Assembly: GCA_964649825.1 (NCBI GenBank)
Contig: CAZYQW010000136.1
Location: 9,140-73,139 of the forward strand
Reading direction: 5' to 3'
Source of the DNA: CAZYQW01 sp964649825
GTDB taxonomy: Bacteria; Planctomycetota; B15-G4; JADJEK01
DNA length: 64,000 nt
In this document: piece by piece, positions 17,349-28,561 of the stretch
Layout of the letters: the number at the start of each line of letters is the position of its first letter
How positions within the stretch are numbered: the first letter of the stretch is position 1
Translations under genes and position numbers: made by a program
The notes under the pieces: generated by a model
What the model was told of the DNA's origin: nothing
Seen by the model: only the letters and a program-made list of their open reading frames with translations
Databases searched by the model: none

Positions 17349-18700
17349 GACGTGCTCCTCTCCTCCATGTGAACGAAGTCCTTGCCGTCGTGAGGATCGG
17401 TCGGGTCGACCTCGCCGAGGGCACCGGTCAGCGGAACCTGGGAGAACCGATCGAGCAACGGCGTCGGTCCCGTGCCGCGCACGATGAGCCGGACGTACTT
17501 CAGCGAGAGCGGCTCCACGAGGTTCAACGTGATCGTCATGCCGCCGTCGTACTCGACCTCGTCGACGCCGACGACGCGCCATCCCTTGTCGGGCTCGAAC
17601 TCGGACACGATGAACGCGCCGGGAGTCACCGAGTCGACGTAGACCGAACGCGTGAGCTCGAACGTGATCGACTCGTCGTCGATCTCGACCGACGCGCGGT
17701 CGACCTGCGGCGCGTCGACGATCTCGAGGTCGGGATCGGGCTCGTCGTCCTCGATCGGGTCGGGGGCGACTTCGTCCGGCGCGCAGCGGCAGCCGCAGAG
17801 AAGCTCCTGCAGCGTCGACGTCGCGACGAGCGTGCGCCGCACGGTGTTGTCCACCTCCGCGATCGAGACGTTCCAATCGTCGCCCTGCTTCACGAGCTTG
17901 ATGCCCTCGACCACGGCGAGCACGAGCGGCGCCGGCGGCTTCTCGGGCGTGAGCGACTCGGCCTCGCCCACGTCGGCCGCAGCCGGCGCAAGCTCCATCG
18001 AGTCCTTCGCGGCGAGGTCGCGGAACCACGCGAGGCACTCTCCCGCGCGATCCTCGGGCAGGGCGGCGAGGACGGCCGCCCGCGCGGCCGAGGCCTCCGC
18101 CTCGGCCGCGTCGCCGGCCTCCGCGTCCGCGAGCCCGAAGAAGATACGCAGGCGCCGATACGGGAGATCGCCCCAATCGATCCCGACGTTCGGGTCATAC
18201 GGCTCGATCCGCAGCTCGACGGTCTCGAGCACGCGCGAGTAGGCGGTGGCGCCCCCCGACCCCGAGCACGGCTCGACCAGCGCGGGGACCGCGCGGAAGG
18301 CGCAGTGCTTCGCGCGGATCGTCACCGCCGCCGCGAACTCGATCGTGCCGGATGCGTCGAGCTCGAGCCCATGCTCCTCGCCGTGCTCCTCGAACCAGCG
18401 GCCGAGGTGCACGCACGCGTCCCGATCCAGGAACAGCTCGCGTCCGACGCCGTCGACCGCGAGCCCGCGTGAGACGCGCAGCTCCGGTACGTCGGCCGAG
18501 ACCTCGAGCCCCCAGATCGCGCCGGACCGATGGAGCCAGGCGGTGTGCAGCCAGCTCTTGCCCCGCGCGTAGGCTTGGAGGACGTCGAAGTCCTCGACGC
18601 CCATCAGCATCCCGAAGTGGACCCGGAGGGATTCGAACGGATCGACGGCGAGAGATCCGGTGCAGTCGCGCGTCGCGTCTTGTGGGGAAACGGCAGTCAC
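17345..18700 (-). CDS. eCIS-associated protein with the same N-terminal module as its neighbour
   Basis: This 451-aa protein starts at GTG 18700, with GGAGGGG just ahead and the previous stop 13 bp away. The N-terminal 110 residues read VHFGMLMGVEDFDVLQAY, GAIWGLEVSADVPEL and VSRGLAVDGVGRELFLDRDAC. This pattern parallels the start of the next gene: a start loop, then G-x-V/I-x-GL, then a PGLAV-type turn and GRxLxLD. A cysteine pair motif CGCRC lies near the middle, followed by an acidic linker. The C-terminal ~120 residues look like a beta-sandwich. The gene is coupled to its downstream neighbour by an ATGA overlap (17345-17348). The function is unknown; it is probably an eCIS baseplate or fibre accessory. 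Confidence 0.72.
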   Translation of the reverse strand: MTAVSPQDATRDCTGSLAVDPFESLRVHFGMLMGVEDFDVLQAYARGKSWLHTAWLHRSGAIWGLEVSADVPELRVSRGLAVDGVGRELFLDRDACVHLGRWFEEHGEEHGLELDASGTIEFAAAVTIRAKHCAFRAVPALVEPCSGSGGATAYSRVLETVELRIEPYDPNVGIDWGDLPYRRLRIFFGLADAEAGDAAEAEASAARAAVLAALPEDRAGECLAWFRDLAAKDSMELAPAAADVGEAESLTPEKPPAPLVLAVVEGIKLVKQGDDWNVSIAEVDNTVRRTLVATSTLQELLCGCRCAPDEVAPDPIEDDEPDPDLEIVDAPQVDRASVEIDDESITFELTRSVYVDSVTPGAFIVSEFEPDKGWRVVGVDEVEYDGGMTITLNLVEPLSLKYVRLIVRGTGPTPLLDRFSQVPLTGALGEVDPTDPHDGKDFVHMEERSTS

Positions 18701-18713
18701 TGCGCCCCTCCTT

Positions 18714-20078
18714 TCAGCTTTCGCCCGCCACGACGCTCTGTCGCAGCCGGGCATCGATCGTGAGTCTCGTCTCCAGGGCCTTCTCGGCGTCGGACCACTC
18801 CGCCTCGGCCTCGCTCGCCTGGTCCTCGCTCTCGCGGTACGTCTGCAGGGCGGCGACGACCACCGTCTCGGATTCCTCGATCCGCGCGGCGACCTCGGCG
18901 ACCGGCGGCGCGTCTCGGATCGCCCCGAGCTCGGCCTCCGCGCGGAGGAACCGGAGGAGGTCGTCGTGGATCCGCGTCGGGACCGCGGCCTCCCACTCCT
19001 CGAGGTCGTCGAGGTCCGACTCCTCGTACGCGGTCCTCGCCGTCTCCTCGGCGTCTTCCGCGCTGGAGAGCGCTTCCGCGAGCGCGCTCTGCTCGTCCTC
19101 CTGCTCGGGCGTCGGCTCCACCTCCTGATCCTCGAGGTGGTCGTTGAATCGATCGAGCTTCTCCCTCGCTTCGATCGCCGCGTGCTCCGCGTCGGCGAGG
19201 CTCGCGGCGAGCGCGGCGACCGGTTTGCCGGCCGCCGGCAGGTCGCCGCTCGTGACGTTCGCGCGGTCGGCGTCGGACATCGCGCCCTTCGTCGACGCGA
19301 CGATCGTCGCGACCGCGCCGGCGAAGAGCCCTTCGAGGCGGTCGAGCCGGTCGAGCTCCGCCTCCACGCGCTCGAGGTCTCCCTCGGCCCGCTCGACCGA
19401 CGTGACGGGGCCGTCCGTCGTCCGTCGCGCTCGCAGGTACTCGTTTCGCTGGCGCGCGGCGACCGCGCGCAGCGACTCGGTCTTCGCCGCGTAGGCATGA
19501 TGGCGAGCACGGGCCAATGCGATCATCTCGGCGGTCACGTCGTTCTCGAGGCGCGACTCCGCCGCGGCCATCGACTCGCCGGAGAGGAAGTCGCTCGCGC
19601 GCGCCCGCACGTCGTCGGCGCCCTCCGCCGCGGCCAGCGCGTCGATCCGCTTGGCCCGAGCCGCGGTCCAAGCCGTCACCTCGGCCGCGTCCGCCCCGAC
19701 GCGCTCGAGCGCGGCGCGCGTTCGTTCGACGGTCGCGCCCAGTCGGGCGAGCTCGCGCTCGGCGTCCTGGAGGTCGATCTCCGCGGCGAGCGCCGCCGCG
19801 TTGGCGACGCGCGTCGCGATCACGGCTTCGCTCAACTCCTCGGCGAGGCTCTCCGCCTCCGCGGGGGAGACGTCGTTCCTCGCGAGCTCCACGCGAAGGC
19901 TCGCCTGCCGCCGCTTCTGCTCGTCCAGCTCGCCCCGGCGGTCGGCCCACGCCGCCCGCGTCGCCGTGACCGCGTCCGCGGCGTCGCGGAACGCTTGCAT
20001 CATCGTCGAATCGTCCTCCAGGCTCTCGGCGAGCGTGTCCGCCCAGTTCTCGAGATAGGTGCTCAGACTGTCCGCCAT
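18714..20078 (-). CDS. eCIS-associated coiled-coil protein, candidate tape measure
   Basis: This 454-aa protein is almost wholly helical, rich in A, E, R and L, with long heptad-like stretches and no cysteine. ATG 20078 (MADSLSTYLENWADT) is preferred because GAGGAG stands ahead of it. An in-frame ATG at 20111, overlapping the ATPase stop as TGATG, is the alternative. It lies between the AAA+ ATPase and the late eCIS genes. A long helical protein of this size could be the tape measure that sets tube length, because no other gene in the operon has that shape; this is inference from fold style only. It could instead be a chaperone or scaffold. Confidence 0.68.
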   Translation of the reverse strand: MADSLSTYLENWADTLAESLEDDSTMMQAFRDAADAVTATRAAWADRRGELDEQKRRQASLRVELARNDVSPAEAESLAEELSEAVIATRVANAAALAAEIDLQDAERELARLGATVERTRAALERVGADAAEVTAWTAARAKRIDALAAAEGADDVRARASDFLSGESMAAAESRLENDVTAEMIALARARHHAYAAKTESLRAVAARQRNEYLRARRTTDGPVTSVERAEGDLERVEAELDRLDRLEGLFAGAVATIVASTKGAMSDADRANVTSGDLPAAGKPVAALAASLADAEHAAIEAREKLDRFNDHLEDQEVEPTPEQEDEQSALAEALSSAEDAEETARTAYEESDLDDLEEWEAAVPTRIHDDLLRFLRAEAELGAIRDAPPVAEVAARIEESETVVVAALQTYRESEDQASEAEAEWSDAEKALETRLTIDARLRQSVVAGES

Positions 20079-20110
20079 CGCGCGCTCCTCGGCATCGACC
20101 GGATGCTCCA

Positions 20111-22215
<2,105 letters not shown>

Positions 22216-22219
<4 letters not shown>

Positions 22220-23733
22220 TGGTAGACGAACCGGATGACGACACCGAGCCACGGCACGAAGCCGGGGTCGAGATCGAGACCCGCCTTGCGAATCGAGACC
22301 GACACGTCGCGGAGCGAGAAGCGCGCCTCGATCCAGCCCGGATCGAACGAGACCTCCGCTCGACGGCGGACGACCCAGTCCAGGAGCGCGTCCGGCGGGT
22401 GCGGCTCGTCGGCGAGGCTCGCCGCGAGCCGGTCGAGCAGCCGCTCTCGGATCGCGTCGAGCGCGTCGGCCTCGCCGCGCGTCAACGGAGGCTCCGAGAC
22501 CCACGGGTCCGGTTCATCCGGGCGGCGCCCGGTGAACGCGGCGATCGCGGGATCCCGCGCGTCCGCGCCGGTCAACCGCTCGGCCAGCCCGGCGAGAGTC
22601 CAGCGCAACGGCCGGGCGTGGTCGTTCGCGACGGCGAGCAGCTCGTCGACGAGGTCGCGACCGCCGGGCCGTCCCGCGGCCCCGATCAGGTTCAGGCAGT
22701 AGAGGAGGCCGCCGAACGCCGTGGCGTGCGCCGTCCCCGGGCCGGCCGCCGAGCCGGGCGTCGCGTCCTCCGCGCGCAGCGCGGAAGGCGGGCTCGAGGG
22801 CGCCACCATCGCTCCGCGAGCTTCCCCGCCCGCTCGGCCGGCCCCGGCGCTCGACCCGTGCGCGCGAAGGATCGCCTCGACGAGGCGATCGAGCCGATCG
22901 CGCAGCCCGCCGATCGGGCGCCGCCCGACGCCGGGCTCGACCTCGAGCCACGCGAGGGCCGCCCACGCGCGGAGGAGATCCGCCGCGCCCGCGGCGCCGG
23001 TCACCATGCGCCGCCACGCCGGTTGCAGGGCCGCGAGGATGCGCGAGTCGGTCCGGACGACGTCGAGCCGGCCAGCGTCCTCGTCGCGCTCGTGCGGGCC
23101 CGACGCGGGCAGCGCTCGGCGCGCTTCATCGACGACGGCGAGCAGGCTCGCCGCGCCGCGGATCCCCGCCGCTTCGATCGCGGCCTCCGCGAGCCGCCGC
23201 ACGTGGAGCGCGCTCCAACCCTCGACCACGCGCGCGAGCCGCCGCTCCCGGGCCAGCTCGACGAGGATGGCGACGATCGCGTGCGGCTCGCCGAGCAGGG
23301 CGCCGACGAGCGCGTCGACGGAGAGCGCCGGCGCGCTCGTCAAGCCGAGCTGCCGCCACGCCCACGCCCTCCGCGCGTCGTTCGTCGCGACCCCGACCGC
23401 GAAGTCGAGGAGCGCTCGACCGCGGCTGGTATACACGACGACATCGTCGTCGCGGCCACCGGCGATCACCCTCTCGACGCGCGTCGCGAACGCCGCGGCC
23501 CACGCGCGGGCGAGCTCGTCGTCGCTCGCGCCGAGCTGGAGAGTAACCGGCACGTGGACGTGACGCACGCAAACGTCGTGATGGAGCGGAATCCCGCGGT
23601 GCTCCAGCTCGACCTCGAGGTACTCCGACGTGACGGCGTCGAGGATGCGGTCGAGCCGAGCCCTCTCTCCACGACGGCTCGCCGGGAGCACGTAGCGCGC
23701 GACCAGCTCGTCGATGTGCACGCCGCTCTTCAC
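22216..23733 (-). CDS. eCIS-associated protein of unknown function
   Basis: This 505-aa protein starts at GTG 23733 in a GTGA overlap with the tail-I gene and ends in an ATGA overlap with the ATPase gene. The first 70 residues (ELVARYVLPASRR, VRHVHVPVTL) and the last 60 (WIEARFSLRDVSV, then AGLDLDPGFVPWLG and VVIRFVY) look conserved and beta-rich. The middle is alanine-rich helix with a variable glycine-rich insert near residues 290-330. The closing GLDLDPGFVPWLG motif recalls proteins found between baseplate and ATPase genes in other eCIS loci, possibly related to the family named as CIS tape measure; I am not sure of this. There is no signal peptide. It is likely structural or an assembly factor. 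Confidence 0.7.
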
Positions 23734-25985
23734 CAGATCCTCGTTTCCACGCCGAGGCGATCGTCGCCGAGCGAGAACCCGGGCGCGGGAAGGCCGAGCA
23801 CGGCGTCGCGGCCGAGGACGGCGCCGTCCAGCCGCAACGGGACGAACCCGGACGTCGCGCCGGCGACCGACGTCAGCTCCACGTACAGCGCCATGCCCAC
23901 CCGCATGCCGGCGTCGACCGTGCAGATCGCGTCGACGACGGTGTGCGCGGGACGATGCGCGTCGAGCAGGTCCACGATCATGCGACGCCGCTCGCCGTCG
24001 AGCCGGCCGGGCACCACGACGGTGAAGCGGTGCGCGTGCGTCGCGAACGCGTCGGCCGCCTTCTTGCCGCCGACCGTCACCTCCCCCGCTTCACCGACCG
24101 CGCCGCCGACGCGGAACCCGTAGCCGAGCACCGCGGTGCTGCTCGGGGCGTCGCCGGTCCCAAGGAACGCCCCGCCGAGGCCGCGCAGGCGGTAGTGCTC
24201 GATCAGCACGACCGGTCCGTCGAGCACGACCTCGAGCATCCTCTTCAACCCCGGCAGGGTGCCGCGCGTGCGGAAGAACCAGGCCACGTCGCGCGTCAAC
24301 GTCCGTCGCGCCTCCGGCGACCAGCGCTCGTCCAGCACGAGCCCCTGGAACTCCGCAAGCCACGGGAGCACCTCGTCCGGCGCCGACCGCGCGTCGAGGA
24401 GCAGGTGCCTCCACGTGGAGCGCGCGTCGAGGTCGGCGAGCGTCGCGTCGAACATCGCGAGGAAGCGACGCAGGAAGTCCGCAACGCCGCCGTCGCCCAA
24501 CCCGGGCGCCGAGCCCGCGGACCCGGCCAGACCTTCGGAGAAGATCCGCGGCAGGCGCCGCAGCAGGTCGTGGCCCGGCACCTCGACCCGGACCTGCTTC
24601 ACCCGCGGCGACTTCCGCCCGTCACCGACGAGTTCGAGCGTGAGCCAGAGATAACGGCCGGTCGCGGCCGGCAGCGCCGCCTCGAACGTCTCGAACTCCT
24701 CTCCCGCGCGAGTCCACGCGACCTCGCGGCCGACCGACCGCCGGAAGAAGGCGCCCTCGACGACGTCGCCGTCCGCGACCGCGAGGGCCGCCGGCGGCAG
24801 CGGAGTCGCCTCGGGATGGAGCGGTTCGACGGCGTCGACGTTCGCCGGCGGGATCCGCGCGATCTCGGGATCGTCGGGCGGATCGTCCGTCGCCACGCTG
24901 ACCACGCGGACCGACGTCCCGGCCGGCACGCACGCGTCGATCAGCACACGGCCCCACGTCTCGCGGTAACGCCCCGCGTCGAGGCGGAAGGTCGTGACGC
25001 GCCCGCGGCGCCGGTAGCGCCGTCGGGCGACGACGGCGAGGCGCAAGCCGACCGTCGCGCCGTCCGCGACGAAGTACCCGACGCGGCCGGTCGGGGTCAC
25101 GACCGTACCGCGGCCGTCGTAGCCGTGCGCGTGGAGCGCGACGGCGGCCGCCCACGGCGCGTCCGCCGCGGCACGGACGAAGCGCAGGAAGTCCTCGCCG
25201 GGCCGCCGCGCGACGACGCGCTCCTCGACGCCGCCCGCGAACAAGACCTCGACGTCGCTCGCGAACGGGACGCTCCGCTCGCCCACGACGCGCGCGCCGC
25301 CCGCGAGCTCGACCTCGACCCACTTCGCGTCCGCGGTCCCGACGTCCGTCACGAGCAGCATCCGGCTCGCCGAAAGCGCGACCACGCGCGCGGCGCCGGC
25401 CACCGTGGCGGGGAGCGTCCACCAGCGCGGCTCGCTCCGGGCGCCCATCCGGCCGAGGAGGCCGGCGCTCGTGACCACCCACACGTCTTGTCCGAGCGTC
25501 GAGAGGTCGAGCGGGACGCCGTCGACGTCGATGGTCCGCAGGAGCCGGCGGTTCGCGAGGTCGAGCACGTGAACGCGACGCGCGCCGCGCTCCGCGACGA
25601 AGAGCCGGCCGCCCACGTCGATCGCGAGCGCGCCGGGATCGTCGAGCGGCGCGCGCGGCGGCTCGACCGATTCGAACTCGCCGCGCGCGCCGTCGTCGAC
25701 GACGGCAAGGACGATGACCGCGTCGTCCCGACCACGTCCGACCTTGGCGTCGAACGTCGTCCGCTCGATCTGTCCGAGGTCGGGGCGCGCGTGGTAGACG
25801 CGGCAGGCGAGATCGAACGCGGCCCCCGCGTTCGCCGGATCGCCGTCGCCCGCGTCGGTCGCGTCGCGCGCGTCGTGCTGGAACGAGAGCTCGATCAGGT
25901 CGCGCGCCGGATCGTACGCGACGTCCGAGTAGCTGCAGCGCAGCCACTGGTCCATCTGTCGCACGACTCGGAACGGACGCGTCAT
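23730..25985 (-). CDS. baseplate wedge, tail protein I family, with N-terminal propeller-like region
   Basis: This 751-aa protein ends in a phage tail-protein-I type domain (about residues 470-640). Its marks are DFLRRFLAMFDATL, LPWLAEFQGLVLDERW and WFFRTRGTLPGLKRML, typical of contractile-tail wedge proteins (Afp12 or gpI type). About 350 residues ahead are beta-rich with NHL-like repeats (VGGRLFVAERGARRVHVLDL, RTIDVDG), an extra module compared with short phage gpI. It should join baseplate J and gp25 in the wedge around the hub. ATG 25985 lies 4 bp after the baseplate J stop. Confidence 0.87.
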   Translation of the reverse strand: MTRPFRVVRQMDQWLRCSYSDVAYDPARDLIELSFQHDARDATDAGDGDPANAGAAFDLACRVYHARPDLGQIERTTFDAKVGRGRDDAVIVLAVVDDGARGEFESVEPPRAPLDDPGALAIDVGGRLFVAERGARRVHVLDLANRRLLRTIDVDGVPLDLSTLGQDVWVVTSAGLLGRMGARSEPRWWTLPATVAGAARVVALSASRMLLVTDVGTADAKWVEVELAGGARVVGERSVPFASDVEVLFAGGVEERVVARRPGEDFLRFVRAAADAPWAAAVALHAHGYDGRGTVVTPTGRVGYFVADGATVGLRLAVVARRRYRRRGRVTTFRLDAGRYRETWGRVLIDACVPAGTSVRVVSVATDDPPDDPEIARIPPANVDAVEPLHPEATPLPPAALAVADGDVVEGAFFRRSVGREVAWTRAGEEFETFEAALPAATGRYLWLTLELVGDGRKSPRVKQVRVEVPGHDLLRRLPRIFSEGLAGSAGSAPGLGDGGVADFLRRFLAMFDATLADLDARSTWRHLLLDARSAPDEVLPWLAEFQGLVLDERWSPEARRTLTRDVAWFFRTRGTLPGLKRMLEVVLDGPVVLIEHYRLRGLGGAFLGTGDAPSSTAVLGYGFRVGGAVGEAGEVTVGGKKAADAFATHAHRFTVVVPGRLDGERRRMIVDLLDAHRPAHTVVDAICTVDAGMRVGMALYVELTSVAGATSGFVPLRLDGAVLGRDAVLGLPAPGFSLGDDRLGVETRIW

Positions 25986-25989
25986 CGAA

Positions 25990-28158
25990 TCAGCACTCCT
26001 CGACCAGGACCGGGATCGGAATTGCCGGGCCTCCCGACGGAGCGGCGGGGCTCGCGCCCGGATCGAGGGTGTTCTCGCCGTTCACCACCGAGATGCTGTC
26101 GAGCGCGGGCACCTCGTGTGCGGCGAGCTCGACGACCTCCACCTCGTTCCACGCGCCGCCCCGCCACTCGGCGACGCGCAGGCCGTTCAGGAACCGGACG
26201 CCGTCGACCTGCACCGCCGCCGCCTCGAGCTCGGCGGCGTGGATCGCGCGCCCGAGCGGCCAGCCTTCGCCCTCGGGGCCGTACGGCGGCAGCGGCGCGA
26301 GGTACTGGCGGAGCACGAGCTCGACCCAGCGGCGCACCGCCTCGATCCCGAAGCCGTCCTTGATCTCGAACCCGACCATCACCGCGATCCTGCGATAGGT
26401 CGGCGGCACGACGTAGAGCTCGGTGGTGATGAGGCGCTTGGTATCGAGCCACGCGCAGACCGCGTCGAGCATCGGCCGCGTCGGCCGCGGTGCGTCGGGG
26501 TTCGCGACGTCCTCCTTCGGCCAGACGACGACGGTGACCACGCCGGGCGCCTCGGCGTTCACCGCCTCCTTGCCCGCCTCGACGTGGAGGAAGTACCGCG
26601 GCAGGCATTCGGCTCGACCGACGTGGACGCCCGGCGTGATCAGCGCGAGCTCGCGGAAGTCGCCCCGCGTCACCGCTCGGTCGCGGCGGCGCAGCTCGGA
26701 CGGGATGCGGTCGAGCGCGTTCGCGATCGCCTCTCGATCGGCGCCGCCGGTCGCCGGCAGCGGGTTCGTCACCTTCACGCCCGAACGCGCCACCTTGGTG
26801 ATCGCGCCGGCCGCGACGTTGCCGGCCGCGCCGCCGCCGTAGCGGTACGAGGTGACGCGCACGCGCTGCCCGACCTGCGGGATCTGGCCGCGGATCCCGT
26901 TGCCGAACCGCACCACGCCGCCTTCACGGTCGAGCACGAAGTGGCGGCTGCTCTCGCCGCTCGCGTCGAACGAGTCGACCTCGCTCCACTCGCGCCATCC
27001 GTCCGGCTCCTCGACCTGCAGGGCGACCGTGCCCGACAACGGCGACGGGTGGACGAGCGAGAACGTCTGCTCCGGCTGGCCGTTCCCCGTCCCGAGCAGC
27101 TCGGCCCGCGCCTTCACGCTCTGCGTCACCGACGCGCCGTTTGGTGCGACGTGAAGAACGCGGGGCGGCGTCGACTGCTCGTCGACGAACGCGAAGCACC
27201 AGAACAGCAGCTTCTCCTTCGTCTCGTCGTCGATCGGCGGCGGGAAGTCGTACGCGCCTTCGACGTCGGGGTCGGCGAACGGACCGAGCGTGGTCGCGTC
27301 GGCCGGCAACTCGAGGCGAACGACGCCGGAACGCGCGAACCCGCCGGTCTCGTCGCCCGCGACGCGCAGCGACGCGTACACGGGCTTTCCGTCGACCACG
27401 CTCCCCGTCGACGCGCGCCACTCGACCGACGACCGATCGCGGTGCGCTCCCTCGCCGGGGCACGCGTCGCGCTCGAACGCCGTCGGCGCCTCCGCGTCCG
27501 GCACGAAACCGACGTTCAGGAGCATGCCCTCGTCTCCCGACCACGCGTCGCGCACGTCGGCCGGATCGAAGTCGCCGTCGACGAGAACGGCGATCCAGAG
27601 CCGCCGGTCGATCGCGGCGCCGACGTCGAGTGGATCGCCTTCGCCCGGCGCGAGGAGTTCGCTCGTCTCGAACGCCGCCACGTTCGCGTCGATCGGCAGA
27701 CCGAGACGTTCGAGAGACTGCTGGAAATAGAGCTGCTCTTCGCCCTCGGTCGGCGCGCTCGAAGTGCGCTTGATGAACGACCGGAACGACACCGGCAACG
27801 CTCGCGCCTCGGTCTCGGTCGAGAACGAGATCGAGCCCGCCTTGACCTCGGTCGCCGTCTCGACGAGCACTCCCGCCACCGCCTTGGCCGAGAACGTGAC
27901 GATGCCGGCGGCGGCCCTCGGCGGCGCGAGCGGGAGCTGGAGCATCCGCAGGAACGTGAGCTTCGTCGCCTCCGGGATCTGGTTGAAGCGGTAGAGCAGG
28001 TTCTCGCCGAGGTACGAGAACAGCTCGATCAACGTGATGCCCGGGTCGCTCGCGTTGTGGTCGGTCCACTCGGGGTTGTAGACGGGGATGCGCCGGATCA
28101 GCTCGTCGCGAAGCTGCGCGAACGAGCGGTCGTCGAGAATCGGGTTCGGCAGCGGCAT
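25990..28158 (-). CDS. baseplate J-like wedge protein
   Basis: This 722-aa protein carries the N-terminal signature of eCIS and phage baseplate J proteins: RIPVYNPEWTDHNASDPGIT followed by IELFSYLGENLLYRFNQIPE. The central region with VRFGNGIRGQIP and VTSYRYGGGAAGNV, and the C-terminal LITPGVHVGRAE and VVWPKEDV segments, fit the putative-baseplate-assembly family. It forms the main wedge that connects the hub to the sheath start and triggers contraction. It starts at ATG 28158, 4 bp after the gp25 stop, within the wedge gene set. Confidence 0.92.
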   Translation of the reverse strand: MPLPNPILDDRSFAQLRDELIRRIPVYNPEWTDHNASDPGITLIELFSYLGENLLYRFNQIPEATKLTFLRMLQLPLAPPRAAAGIVTFSAKAVAGVLVETATEVKAGSISFSTETEARALPVSFRSFIKRTSSAPTEGEEQLYFQQSLERLGLPIDANVAAFETSELLAPGEGDPLDVGAAIDRRLWIAVLVDGDFDPADVRDAWSGDEGMLLNVGFVPDAEAPTAFERDACPGEGAHRDRSSVEWRASTGSVVDGKPVYASLRVAGDETGGFARSGVVRLELPADATTLGPFADPDVEGAYDFPPPIDDETKEKLLFWCFAFVDEQSTPPRVLHVAPNGASVTQSVKARAELLGTGNGQPEQTFSLVHPSPLSGTVALQVEEPDGWREWSEVDSFDASGESSRHFVLDREGGVVRFGNGIRGQIPQVGQRVRVTSYRYGGGAAGNVAAGAITKVARSGVKVTNPLPATGGADREAIANALDRIPSELRRRDRAVTRGDFRELALITPGVHVGRAECLPRYFLHVEAGKEAVNAEAPGVVTVVVWPKEDVANPDAPRPTRPMLDAVCAWLDTKRLITTELYVVPPTYRRIAVMVGFEIKDGFGIEAVRRWVELVLRQYLAPLPPYGPEGEGWPLGRAIHAAELEAAAVQVDGVRFLNGLRVAEWRGGAWNEVEVVELAAHEVPALDSISVVNGENTLDPGASPAAPSGGPAIPIPVLVEEC

Positions 28159-28162
28159 GCCC

Positions 28163-28561
28163 CTACTCCAGGTAGAACGGGTACACGAGGTTGTCCTTCG
28201 ACCCGTCGCGGACGTGGGTGTACTGGATGCGCACGTCGACCGCGGCCGGATCGGCGCCCGGAAGGATCCTGATCTCGTCGACCCGGATCCGCGGCTCGTG
28301 CCGCGCCAGGGCGCGCGCGACGTCGCGCTCCATCAACGTGCGCGTGGCGACGGTGTTCGGCTTCATCAGGTAGCGCCGCAACCCGCAGCCGAAGTCCGGC
28401 CGCATGATCCGCTCGCCGGGGTCGGTCTGGAGGATGATCAGGATCGCCTGGCGCACCCGCTGCTTCCCGTCCGTGAGGGGCAGCCCGCGCGTCGACTCGT
28501 CCGGCACGATCGGGAAGCCGAGCCCCCGACCGCCCCAAGCAATGGATGCGTTCCGCGTCAC
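28163..28561 (-). CDS. gp25-like baseplate wedge protein
   Basis: This 132-aa protein belongs to the GPW/gp25 family, with VRQAILIILQTDPGERIMRP and DFGCGLRRYLMKPN as the family's hallmark. It has the usual length. It sits at the start of the sheath on the baseplate and nucleates sheath polymerisation in known contractile tails. GTG 28561 is chosen because it overlaps the previous stop (GTGA, 28558-28561) and GGAGGAG lies about 8 bp ahead; GTG codons one and three positions upstream are alternatives. Its N-terminus carries IAWGGRGLGFPI. Confidence 0.92.
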   Translation of the reverse strand: MTRNASIAWGGRGLGFPIVPDESTRGLPLTDGKQRVRQAILIILQTDPGERIMRPDFGCGLRRYLMKPNTVATRTLMERDVARALARHEPRIRVDEIRILPGADPAAVDVRIQYTHVRDGSKDNLVYPFYLE

